Below are positions 32,883 through 40,111 of a stretch of DNA of 64,000 bases, in pieces. Position numbers and translations under genes: made by a program. Origin of the DNA: a virus. The notes under the pieces are model-generated. The model ran no database searches. It saw nothing but the letters and a program-made list of their open reading frames with translations, and was not told the DNA's origin. The stretch is taken from positions 1 to 64,000 of the IMG/VR virus record IMGVR_UViG_3300024999_000075, one strand, 5' to 3'. Position 1 is the stretch's first letter, and each line of letters begins with the position of its first letter.

Positions 32883-33847
32883 TACTTGTAGAGTTCACAC
32901 CTAACGGAGGGACCCTTCAGAGGATTAGTAATGAAGACATCGCGCTGGAATACCAATGGTTTGGATACATCACCAGTATGAGTACGATGAAGTTGTCATT
33001 GCCTACTCGTCATGGAGGGTTTGCCCGCCCTGAGTTTGCTAGTATTGCTATATCTCCAGAACTCATGCAGGAATTAGGAGCATATTCAGAAACAGCTGAT
33101 GTGTGCTTAATAGAAACCGATACTGATGAGAATGGAGGGATTGTACTTTTTACTGGTACAGCTAGACTTGATACTTATAATAGGTATAGTTTTGTTTACA
33201 ATCTCAAGCAGTCTGAGATGCCAGAAACTATAGCAGCATCAACTGCTTATAATAACACATTGGTTAATGTTGTATCTTCATTATGCACTACTTTAGGTTT
33301 GACACTTGATTCAACAGCAGCCAGGTCCCTATCCCCAGCAGTACTACACACTACTACATCTAATCAGTTAGCAATTGATTTATTGTCCGATATGTGTTCT
33401 TTCTTCTCTCATGGAGTTAAGATAATAGGAACCACCTTATATCTTTATGATATGTTGGGAACACAGACAGCCACAAACCTTGATGAATTTGATGTTCAAC
33501 CTTGTGAATATCTCAAGGATACTCCTTACTCCTTGTTTAAAGCAACGGATACACAGACTCTAGTGGGGACCGTTGGAAATGGCGGGGAGTACAGCGTTAC
33601 TCCATATCATACAACAGGGACCAATATTCAAACAGCTCTCGCTGATATAAAATCCATCATGGAGAAGGATATAGCTAATATTCGCTTCAAGTCAAATCAA
33701 AATAAACCTAGTATCCTTGATCAAATTACTCTTCTTGATGAATCATTAGTTTTACCAGTTATCACTACAGGAATAATTACTTCAATAATATATGACTATG
33801 ATACCTTGTCTGTTGACGCTGAAGTATCAGGGAGTGTAACAGTATGA
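32879..33847 (+). CDS. Distal tail / baseplate hub protein
   Basis: 322 residues, directly after the tape measure with a 4-base overlap. Beta-rich; contains FTGTARLDTYNRYSFVYNL and a later SLCTTLGLTLDSTAARSL helix that recall tail hub proteins. Likely part of the tail tip. No specific motif. Confidence 0.55.
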   Translation: MILVEFTPNGGTLQRISNEDIALEYQWFGYITSMSTMKLSLPTRHGGFARPEFASIAISPELMQELGAYSETADVCLIETDTDENGGIVLFTGTARLDTYNRYSFVYNLKQSEMPETIAASTAYNNTLVNVVSSLCTTLGLTLDSTAARSLSPAVLHTTTSNQLAIDLLSDMCSFFSHGVKIIGTTLYLYDMLGTQTATNLDEFDVQPCEYLKDTPYSLFKATDTQTLVGTVGNGGEYSVTPYHTTGTNIQTALADIKSIMEKDIANIRFKSNQNKPSILDQITLLDESLVLPVITTGIITSIIYDYDTLSVDAEVSGSVTV

Positions 33848-34614
33848 GACATATTTCCCAAAACAAAATCACCGTTATAGCTGCCGACTCAGTTGATGTA
33901 AATTTTCCAGCCTCTCGTATGCTTGATGAACACCCAAAGCGTAAGTATAAGGCAGCTACCGGAGTCAGCGCAGCCATTCTCACAGCTGAAGTCGTTGGCG
34001 GGTGTTCCGATATCATAGTTGCTGGGACAAACGCTGGTAACGCAACTATAAGTGTAGCTGACCCAAATGCAGTGGAGTGGGGGTATGGGTCGGAATGGGG
34101 GTATGGATCAGAATGGGCAAACATCGAAATAAATGTTACAGCGTCTGTTATACAGAGGAGTAAATCACAATCCCTCTGGTTACAGCTATCAAGTACTGTT
34201 TTAGTCCCCTGCATTATAAGAATGGAGATATTTGGGCCTGGAGGTGTAGCGGTGGAGGCTGGTGTAGTTAGTGCTAACATCGTTAATACTTATGGAGACA
34301 AAAATCCAAACTATGGTATGGGGGAAAGTCGCTTAGATTATTCAGTAAAAGCTGAAAATTCAAATGGTTCAATGTACTACAAAAAACGCGATATTGTCAG
34401 ATCCTATGATATATTGGTGCAAACAACGAGGGAAGAAGCAATTAATTTGGAAAATTCATTTGATAACTTAGGGGAAATACCCAGTGGCTGGAAACTTACA
34501 GATCTACAAGGTAATGATTTTGTGGTCTATGGTAAATTTGATGGCCCTCCACAGATATCACATAGTTACCCACAACATTCAGACGTAAACTTTAGAATAA
34601 TTGAGGTGCTTTAA
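33844..34614 (+). CDS. Tail tip protein with short WGYGSE repeat
   Basis: 256 residues. Beta-rich with an internal direct repeat EWGYGSEWGYGSEW around residue 80. ASRMLDEHPKRKYKA near the N-terminus recalls a segment found in proteins that follow the tape measure in some phages. Coupled by 4-base and 1-base overlaps to its neighbours. Tail tip or baseplate role inferred from position. Confidence 0.55.
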   Translation: MRHISQNKITVIAADSVDVNFPASRMLDEHPKRKYKAATGVSAAILTAEVVGGCSDIIVAGTNAGNATISVADPNAVEWGYGSEWGYGSEWANIEINVTASVIQRSKSQSLWLQLSSTVLVPCIIRMEIFGPGGVAVEAGVVSANIVNTYGDKNPNYGMGESRLDYSVKAENSNGSMYYKKRDIVRSYDILVQTTREEAINLENSFDNLGEIPSGWKLTDLQGNDFVVYGKFDGPPQISHSYPQHSDVNFRIIEVL

Positions 34615-35534
34615 TGGCAGTGCGGAAAATATTTACTACTACAAAGAGGACCGGGGCGGGAACAGACAGTGGGGCGGCAGACTCTGTTTCTGCTATGACC
34701 GCTATCAGCAAGGACGTTGCGACCGATGGTGCTATGTGTCTGATCATGGAGGATGATGGAAGTGGGTTTTATGGATATCTTTACGATGCAGCTGGGACAG
34801 ACGCAACTAGCGCCCCTGACACTTATAGGCCAAATGATTACACGGTCGCTGGTAACTGGAAGCTGCAGCAGTCACCATTTGGTGAGTTTTTCCCGATAGT
34901 CACATCAACTGTGCCAATAAAAGGAGATATCCGGGGTGGAGATGTAACTGTGTCTGGACAGACACTAACTATTGCACCATGTTCATGCAAAGATTCTACT
35001 GGAGCAACTCGTCTTTATACTGGGACGAATAAAACCGTAGTGTTGGCAGGGACAGCAAATCAGATATTCCATGTTTTTATGGTGCGACTTGTGGCAGATG
35101 GATCGGTAGAATTTAGGGCTTATACCACCGAGGGGGCAGTCGAGAGTGATGCTGAGGTGGATGCCTGGCGTTGGAGAACATTTGCTATTAACAATGGCAG
35201 TGGGGTGACGTTTGCGCATGTAGTAAAAGGTATGCTTCTAACATTCACAGGAACCTGTCCAACAGTAACATCTACAATGAATACAGCTACATCTGTTGCG
35301 GCTTCAATGCCACCTACAAGGGTAGAATCAGCGTTTTTCTATTTTTCGTCTGCTTCAGCTACAGCGGTTGGTATTAGAAAATATGATGCGTCAGCAGTTC
35401 AATTTTCTAATTTATGTGGTGCATCTTACAATCCATCAATAGGTGAGGTATTGGTACCAGATTCGGGGTTGTTGGTGTTTTATGCTAATAACACAGCAAC
35501 TGTTTTGTGTTATGCTATAAGGCTCAGGGGGTAG
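34614..35534 (+). CDS. Probable tail fibre or receptor-binding protein
   Basis: 306 residues, Thr/Ser/Ala/Gly-rich and beta-type, immediately before a fibre-assembly-like gene. N-terminal MAVRKIFTTTKRTGAGTDSGAADSV fits an attachment region. It is the best candidate for host recognition in the virion. Confidence 0.5.
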   Translation: MAVRKIFTTTKRTGAGTDSGAADSVSAMTAISKDVATDGAMCLIMEDDGSGFYGYLYDAAGTDATSAPDTYRPNDYTVAGNWKLQQSPFGEFFPIVTSTVPIKGDIRGGDVTVSGQTLTIAPCSCKDSTGATRLYTGTNKTVVLAGTANQIFHVFMVRLVADGSVEFRAYTTEGAVESDAEVDAWRWRTFAINNGSGVTFAHVVKGMLLTFTGTCPTVTSTMNTATSVAASMPPTRVESAFFYFSSASATAVGIRKYDASAVQFSNLCGASYNPSIGEVLVPDSGLLVFYANNTATVLCYAIRLRG

Positions 35535-35536
35535 AC

Positions 35537-35986
35537 ATGGATAAATGGTTGTGTATTTTTGATGCCGCAACAAACAGAGGTAAGCGGTGCAATGCTTTGA
35601 ATGGGTTACAAGATGGCGAGTTTTCTTTTAATATCCATCCGTCTCAATGCAGTTGGTTTAATGTCTATCCTAATCGGTATATGTGGGATGGATCAAAAAT
35701 AGTCGAGTGGCCTGGGTGGGAAGCAGAGGAAGCTACGTCCAGAGTTACAGAGAGGAGGTTAACAATATCATGTGGCCCCCTGCAAATTCGTAAAGCCTTA
35801 CGAGCTGCTGGGCTACATCAACAGGTTGTTGATTATATTTCAGCTTCTGATGATGAAGTCAAGGAGGGGTGGGAGTACGCCAGTGAATTTAAGAGATTAG
35901 ATCCTTGGGTACTAGCAGTTCAAGTGGCTTTAGGGAAAACTGACGAAGAAGTTGATGCTATTTTTGAGCTTGCCCTAACGTTTTGA
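35537..35986 (+). CDS. Fibre-associated protein with LQIRKAL...WEYA domain
   Basis: 149 residues; ATG 35537 chosen because of the GGGGG site just before it. The C-terminal 60 residues (LQIRKALRAAGL...VKEGWEYASEFKR...AVQVALGKTDEEVDAIFELA) match a small helical domain I recall at the ends of many phage fibre or fibre-chaperone proteins. Likely assists or decorates the preceding fibre. Confidence 0.65.
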   Translation: MDKWLCIFDAATNRGKRCNALNGLQDGEFSFNIHPSQCSWFNVYPNRYMWDGSKIVEWPGWEAEEATSRVTERRLTISCGPLQIRKALRAAGLHQQVVDYISASDDEVKEGWEYASEFKRLDPWVLAVQVALGKTDEEVDAIFELALTF

Positions 35987-36006
35987 GGTAAGTACGAATA
36001 ATAATG

Positions 36007-36035
36007 TTGATATTGTTTCATAACTAAGCTACATT
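36007..36035 (+). promoter_or_regulatory. Possible promoter for the lysis genes
   Basis: TTGATA, 17 bases, TACATT (weak -10). A small hairpin AGGCTGG-AGT-CCAGCCT (36084-36100) lies between it and the lipoprotein gene. Confidence 0.35.
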
Positions 36036-36135
36036 TTACTATTGTATGACTTACAGGGATTAGTTCATGTTTGACATAACTGTAGGCTGGAGTCCAGCCT
36101 CGGTAATTTAACAAAATTAAATGATGGAGATCTAA

Positions 36136-36687
36136 ATGAAACACTTACTGGTTATTTTATCTTTACTGCTGCTATCAAGTTGCGCTACCCACACCGCAAC
36201 TAACGAACTTATTGCTAAGGCAAACACAAATAGGTTGAAGGAGTTTGCGTCAGGTGTAGCAGCCTGTAACGATAACGCTGCCTGCCAAGTTGCAGTCTCT
36301 ATGGCCTTTGCTGGAAACATGGGGCAGCAGCCATACTTCCGAGAGGACTCCCCACTTGACTATGTGAAAGCATCTGGTTTCATTCTTGGGCCTGCGGTTG
36401 ATATTTTAAGATTGTATAAAACTACGACAAGTGGGGATGCTGCCGGTGTTGTCATTGCTGGTGACAATAACCAAATTGTGGGTATGAATAAGCTGACTGC
36501 CGACAACCAGAGTACTCTTACTGGAACATTTGACACTACTTCTAGTATTGAACACCTTGTATATACTCAAGACTCTACACAGTCTTCCTCAAACGGTAAT
36601 GGATTAGTAGAAAATGTTGAGAACCAACAGGATACATACTCAGGCGATTCAGCCTTAGCAGGAAATAAGGAGGTGCCAGTTGAATAA
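36136..36687 (+). CDS. Lipoprotein
   Basis: 183 residues. N-terminal signal with lipobox LSSC (Cys16), so the mature protein should be lipid-anchored, probably in the outer membrane. The rest is hydrophilic with a Ser/Gln/Asn-rich tail. First gene of the presumed lysis group; an outer-membrane spanin is possible, but it is longer than typical Rz1 proteins and lacks their Pro-rich character. Alternatively a superinfection-exclusion lipoprotein. Confidence 0.7.
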   Translation: MKHLLVILSLLLLSSCATHTATNELIAKANTNRLKEFASGVAACNDNAACQVAVSMAFAGNMGQQPYFREDSPLDYVKASGFILGPAVDILRLYKTTTSGDAAGVVIAGDNNQIVGMNKLTADNQSTLTGTFDTTSSIEHLVYTQDSTQSSSNGNGLVENVENQQDTYSGDSALAGNKEVPVE

Positions 36688-36991
36688 TACAATCATAAGT
36701 TGGGTGATAAAGTTCCTAGCCAAAATGCTTAATGGGAAGAAGGCTTACATAGGTGCTGGTGGTGAGATGCTCACTGGTGTAAGTTCCATTATAGTTGGGA
36801 TCACTGGTATTATTGGTTATGCTTATCCTGACCTCAAACTGCCAGCTATTGAGATTGAGTATTCCTTGGCAGCTATAACAGCTGGAGCAGGTATGATAAC
36901 TGATGGATTCAAGGGTATAGGGTTACGCCATGGAATTGAAAAAATCACTGCTGAAAACAGGGCTGAAGATAACCTTCCGCCTGCCAATTAA
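36680..36991 (+). CDS. Small membrane protein, holin candidate
   Basis: 103 residues, TTG start at 36680 supported by AAGGAGG 6 bases upstream. Two hydrophobic segments (MLTGVSSIIVGITGIIGYA and LAAITAGAGMITDG). Overlaps the lipoprotein gene by 8 bases. Size and location suit a holin or antiholin. Confidence 0.6.
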   Translation: MNNTIISWVIKFLAKMLNGKKAYIGAGGEMLTGVSSIIVGITGIIGYAYPDLKLPAIEIEYSLAAITAGAGMITDGFKGIGLRHGIEKITAENRAEDNLPPAN

Positions 36992-37055
36992 CTGGGAAGA
37001 GGGGCTATGGGCTAGGATCAAGTCACTCTTTGAAGTCAAAACTTTTAAGAAGTAA
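36930..37055 (+). CDS. Possible small basic protein
   Basis: 41-residue frame beginning MELKKSLLKTGLKITFRLPI, overlapping the end of the preceding gene by 62 bases in another frame. Protein-like, but no clear ribosome site; it fills an otherwise empty 100-base gap. Low confidence. Confidence 0.35.
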   Translation: MELKKSLLKTGLKITFRLPINWEEGLWARIKSLFEVKTFKK

Positions 37056-37097
37056 TGACAGTCCAGCCATGTTATACTCTAGGCTATCAATTAACTT

Positions 37098-37445
37098 ATG
37101 AGGCCAGAATACATGTTTGACAAAATACCTGGACTTGAAAATGTTGAAGCTGTCTTCGGACTTCTCGCTGCCAGTGGTGGAATAGCTAGGATCGTTACTG
37201 GAACAAGTAACGATCCTAGAGTTTCTTGGTGGGGAGAGTTAGGTAGGGTTGTCTTTGTTGCCATGCCCATTGGTGTGATAGCTGGCCACTGGGTTACTTC
37301 CATCTCAGAGTCTGAGATCCTTCCCTACGCCGCCAGCTTCACTGCTGGCGTTATTAGCCTGAATATCGTTCGTTTCCTGTTATCCGCCGAAGGCTTCAGC
37401 ATGATTAGAACCTTTATTGGGGGCGGTAAGAATGGAAAATCGTAA
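37098..37445 (+). CDS. Holin (LydA / superfamily III-like)
   Basis: 115 residues with three hydrophobic stretches: AVFGLLAASGGIARIV, VFVAMPIGVIAGHWV and YAASFTAGVISLNIVRFLL. The WWGELGRVVF motif after the first segment is typical of LydA-like holins. A second ATG at 37113 with GAGG upstream is possible. It would open the inner membrane so the endolysin encoded at 43240 can reach the wall. Confidence 0.68.
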   Translation: MRPEYMFDKIPGLENVEAVFGLLAASGGIARIVTGTSNDPRVSWWGELGRVVFVAMPIGVIAGHWVTSISESEILPYAASFTAGVISLNIVRFLLSAEGFSMIRTFIGGGKNGKS

Positions 37446-37662
37446 TCTAATCACTCAACTCTTTATAACCTGGTTATTTTACAACTGCGCTCTAATTGCT
37501 GTGCTGTGGCTTACTTGCTGGAGTTTTGGTCGGGAAGAGTACGAGACAGTGGTAGCTATGATGATTTTCTCGTTTGGGGTTAGTGTTATAGAATATGATT
37601 GGTGGGCGTTAAAGAATAACAGATATGAGAGACGAAAGACAAGGAGGCAGAGAGTTGGCTGA
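37432..37662 (+). CDS. Small membrane protein of the lysis group
   Basis: 76 residues from ATG 37432 (GGGGGCGG upstream). Two hydrophobic segments (LFITWLFYNCALIAVLWLTC and VVAMMIFSFGVSVIEY) and a basic C-terminus (RYERRKTRRQR). Overlaps its neighbours. Could be an antiholin or accessory holin. Confidence 0.6.
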   Translation: MENRNLITQLFITWLFYNCALIAVLWLTCWSFGREEYETVVAMMIFSFGVSVIEYDWWALKNNRYERRKTRRQRVG

Positions 37663-37930
37663 ATATTGTACGTTGTTTTGGGACAAACCATTAGGAGTAG
37701 ATATTAGTGATCTTTGTTATGATCATGACGCTGCTTATGGAACTGGTAAGTTTACGTTAAAATTAATTGGTGATTTAGACTTGGCCAGAGGGATCTGGAA
37801 CAGATCTAGTAGAGCTGATTCACTGTTAAAAAATATAGGTTTGAAATCAATAGCTGTTGGAGCATATGCAGTAACCTCCACAGTTGGAATATTTTTCTGG
37901 GTAAAGGGGATTAGCAATGGCAATAACTAA
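37655..37930 (+). CDS. Phospholipase A2-like small protein
   Basis: 91 residues. TTG 37655 chosen because AAGGAGG lies 7 bases before it. DISDLCYDHDAAYGTGK contains the C-x-x-H-D-x-x-Y signature of phospholipase A2 (catalytic His-Asp), followed by a GDLDLARGIW helix and a C-terminal hydrophobic segment (IAVGAYAVTSTVGIFFWV). Between holins and endolysin, it may attack phospholipids during lysis. Calcium-loop residues are not obvious, so activity is unproven. Confidence 0.55.
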   Translation: MAEYCTLFWDKPLGVDISDLCYDHDAAYGTGKFTLKLIGDLDLARGIWNRSSRADSLLKNIGLKSIAVGAYAVTSTVGIFFWVKGISNGNN

Positions 37931-38207
37931 TGTGATTAATGGTGTTCAAGCCGCTGTAGATGTAGCTGCCGCTACTGCTTTTCCAGTTACTGGTCCTACT
38001 ACCATTACTGCTGATGGCTTCGCTATTGGGGAGTTCGCTCAAGTGTTTAGGCTTGGTCCTAATGCTGCCTACTCAGCCGCTACTAACAAAGACGGCTACA
38101 TCATCTTATCTGTCTTCCCTAACATGGCGCTGATTGACACACCAGGGTCTTATAAGATCATTAAGACAGCTACTGTTGCTGCTGCCTATGTAGGATATGA
38201 GGCTTAA
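37917..38207 (+). CDS. Hypothetical beta-rich protein
   Basis: 96 residues after AAGGGG. Thr/Ala/Val-rich and beta-type (ADGFAIGEFAQVFRLGP), unlike the lysis genes around it; more like a small structural protein. Followed 2 bases later by another beta-rich gene. Confidence 0.62.
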   Translation: MAITNVINGVQAAVDVAAATAFPVTGPTTITADGFAIGEFAQVFRLGPNAAYSAATNKDGYIILSVFPNMALIDTPGSYKIIKTATVAAAYVGYEA

Positions 38208-38209
38208 GG

Positions 38210-38716
38210 ATGTTTGGGGCGACTTACAGAGCCTTTAGAAGGAGCGTCGATGCTGTGTCAGGCAGTAAGGGTGGCGGTTTATATTTGCCTGTAACTGGTC
38301 TTGTTGGTGCCTGGTTGGTAGAAAATGATTTGACCGATTCTATCGGCATATCAAGCATCACGCTGACTACTGGTACAGTCGATGATCTTGCCAATGCATC
38401 GTGGGCTATGCCCTCTGATGCCGTAACGATTCAGGCAGACTCTGATATGGGCGGAGACGTGTTTTTCGATTCGGCAAATGCAATGGCCCCGATAGTGAGG
38501 TTTGGTTATGAGTGGTACGCCCTGCTCAACAATGATTTTGTCTGGATTGGTTTCCACCAATCACGTGGTGGGATTGTAATTTACAGCGCGGATAAATCAG
38601 CGCAGGCGAACAGAATACAAGACTACCTTGGCAGGTATGCACCTGATGCTACGTTCGTTGTTGATGGTGGCGATTTTGTCGTTGATGGCTCAGACTTTAT
38701 AACTGATGGAGTTTAA
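38210..38716 (+). CDS. Hypothetical structural-type protein
   Basis: 168 residues, start 2 bases after the previous stop. Ends in three short repeats of VVDGxDF type (FVVDGGDFVVDGSDFITDG). Central part aromatic (YEWYALLNNDFVWIGFH). Probably a fibre-associated or virion surface protein; no family recognised. Confidence 0.6.
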   Translation: MFGATYRAFRRSVDAVSGSKGGGLYLPVTGLVGAWLVENDLTDSIGISSITLTTGTVDDLANASWAMPSDAVTIQADSDMGGDVFFDSANAMAPIVRFGYEWYALLNNDFVWIGFHQSRGGIVIYSADKSAQANRIQDYLGRYAPDATFVVDGGDFVVDGSDFITDGV

Positions 38717-38719
38717 AAT

Positions 38720-40111
38720 ATGAAAAAGATATTTCCCTTAATATTTACCCTGCTTCTTGCTGGGTCATGTCTAGCCGCAAACGATGACATATCAGACCGA
38801 CCAGAACTCGGAACTGCTACCAGTTCTGATTCGCTGCTTGGGGTTGACGCCTCTGCCGCAGCTGGGGATAGACTCCGCAGAATACTTTTCCAGGGCACAA
38901 ATGGGTATGTCCTGGCGGGTAACGGTACATGGTTTGACCTCACAACTGCTCTAGTCGGAAAACAGGATGTTTCCGCCCTAGTCGGAATCGAAGCCCGCAC
39001 CGGCTTAACCTACACCCCAGCAGCGGGCGAAAATCCGGCATATCTCGACCTTGACGACACCGCAGTAACCCCAGCAGCTTACACCAATGCAAATATCACG
39101 GTTGATCAGCAAGGTCGGGTTACGGCTGCTGAGAGCGGCACTGGTGGGACGGGCATTACGGAGGTCGCAACATTACCCAATCCTCTTGTTGATGGTACTT
39201 TTTATGCGGCAATTGATACAGGTGATTTCACCTATAAGTCTTCAACGGGCTCCTACACGATCACTGGCGCATACACCCCAGATGCAGCGACGTATTCGAT
39301 GACGCTAACCATAGCCGACCTTGATGCAACAGGTGATACTTTCACCGTCGCTAGTGTCCCATACGATGTCGCGGATTCGCCGGCTGTAATCTCTGGTTTA
39401 AATTCCGCAACTGAAGCAATCACATATACCGGGAGCAATACCGCCGATTGTACCGGAACTGCAGTAACGGGCGCGGGACCATGGGCCGTTGATATGTCCG
39501 ACAGTAATGAGTCGGTGAGTTGTTCGATTTCCGTTACTCCTGGCATTTCCGATGATTTCACCGCCGATCAGCTCGCTACTAAGTGGGTTGCTGATCAGGG
39601 AACCTATACAGTATCAGGCGGCGTGCTCAACGCCCCGGCAAGTGCTGCCCAACTGCGTTATGCAACGGCCACAGGAACCATAGATCAGTATGCGAAAATT
39701 AAATACACCGATTCGAACTCCGGCGATGGCGGTGTCCTGCTCCGTGAGACGGGGGCCAGTGGGTATAAGTATAAAGTGTACTACAAAGCCTCGTCAAGCT
39801 ATCTCCAATGGCAGGTATATAATGGTACAGCATGGTCGGCAAACGTAGGCAATACAACGACATTTACGCTCAATGCGGGCGATACTATCGGGTGTACCGT
39901 AACTGGTACAGGTGATGACACTATAGTTCGCGCCTGGATAAATCCCGTAGCCAATGCACCCACGGATATCAGTAGTTGGGATGGTGAGAGCGATGACGCC
40001 GATTATACACTGATCAATAATCCCGTTAACCCCGCAAACACAGGGCTGTACATAGGTATATCCACTACGACCTCCAGGACATTTGATGATTTTTACGGAG
40101 GTTCGAAATGA
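38720..40111 (+). CDS. Secreted tail-fibre-like protein with lectin-like C-terminus
   Basis: 463 residues. The first 20 (MKKIFPLIFTLLLAGSCLAA) are a Sec signal peptide; cleavage after CLA is likely, while the AGSC could also be a weak lipobox. Next comes TPAAYTNANITVDQQGRVTA, a motif I know from phage tail fibres. The last 180 residues (QYAKIKYTDSNSGDGGVLLRE...TGLYIGIST...FDDFYGG) resemble a concanavalin A/LamG-type lectin fold. Overlaps the next gene by 4 bases. A fibre with a signal peptide is odd: it may be exported by the infected cell. Confidence 0.65.
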   Translation: MKKIFPLIFTLLLAGSCLAANDDISDRPELGTATSSDSLLGVDASAAAGDRLRRILFQGTNGYVLAGNGTWFDLTTALVGKQDVSALVGIEARTGLTYTPAAGENPAYLDLDDTAVTPAAYTNANITVDQQGRVTAAESGTGGTGITEVATLPNPLVDGTFYAAIDTGDFTYKSSTGSYTITGAYTPDAATYSMTLTIADLDATGDTFTVASVPYDVADSPAVISGLNSATEAITYTGSNTADCTGTAVTGAGPWAVDMSDSNESVSCSISVTPGISDDFTADQLATKWVADQGTYTVSGGVLNAPASAAQLRYATATGTIDQYAKIKYTDSNSGDGGVLLRETGASGYKYKVYYKASSSYLQWQVYNGTAWSANVGNTTTFTLNAGDTIGCTVTGTGDDTIVRAWINPVANAPTDISSWDGESDDADYTLINNPVNPANTGLYIGISTTTSRTFDDFYGGSK

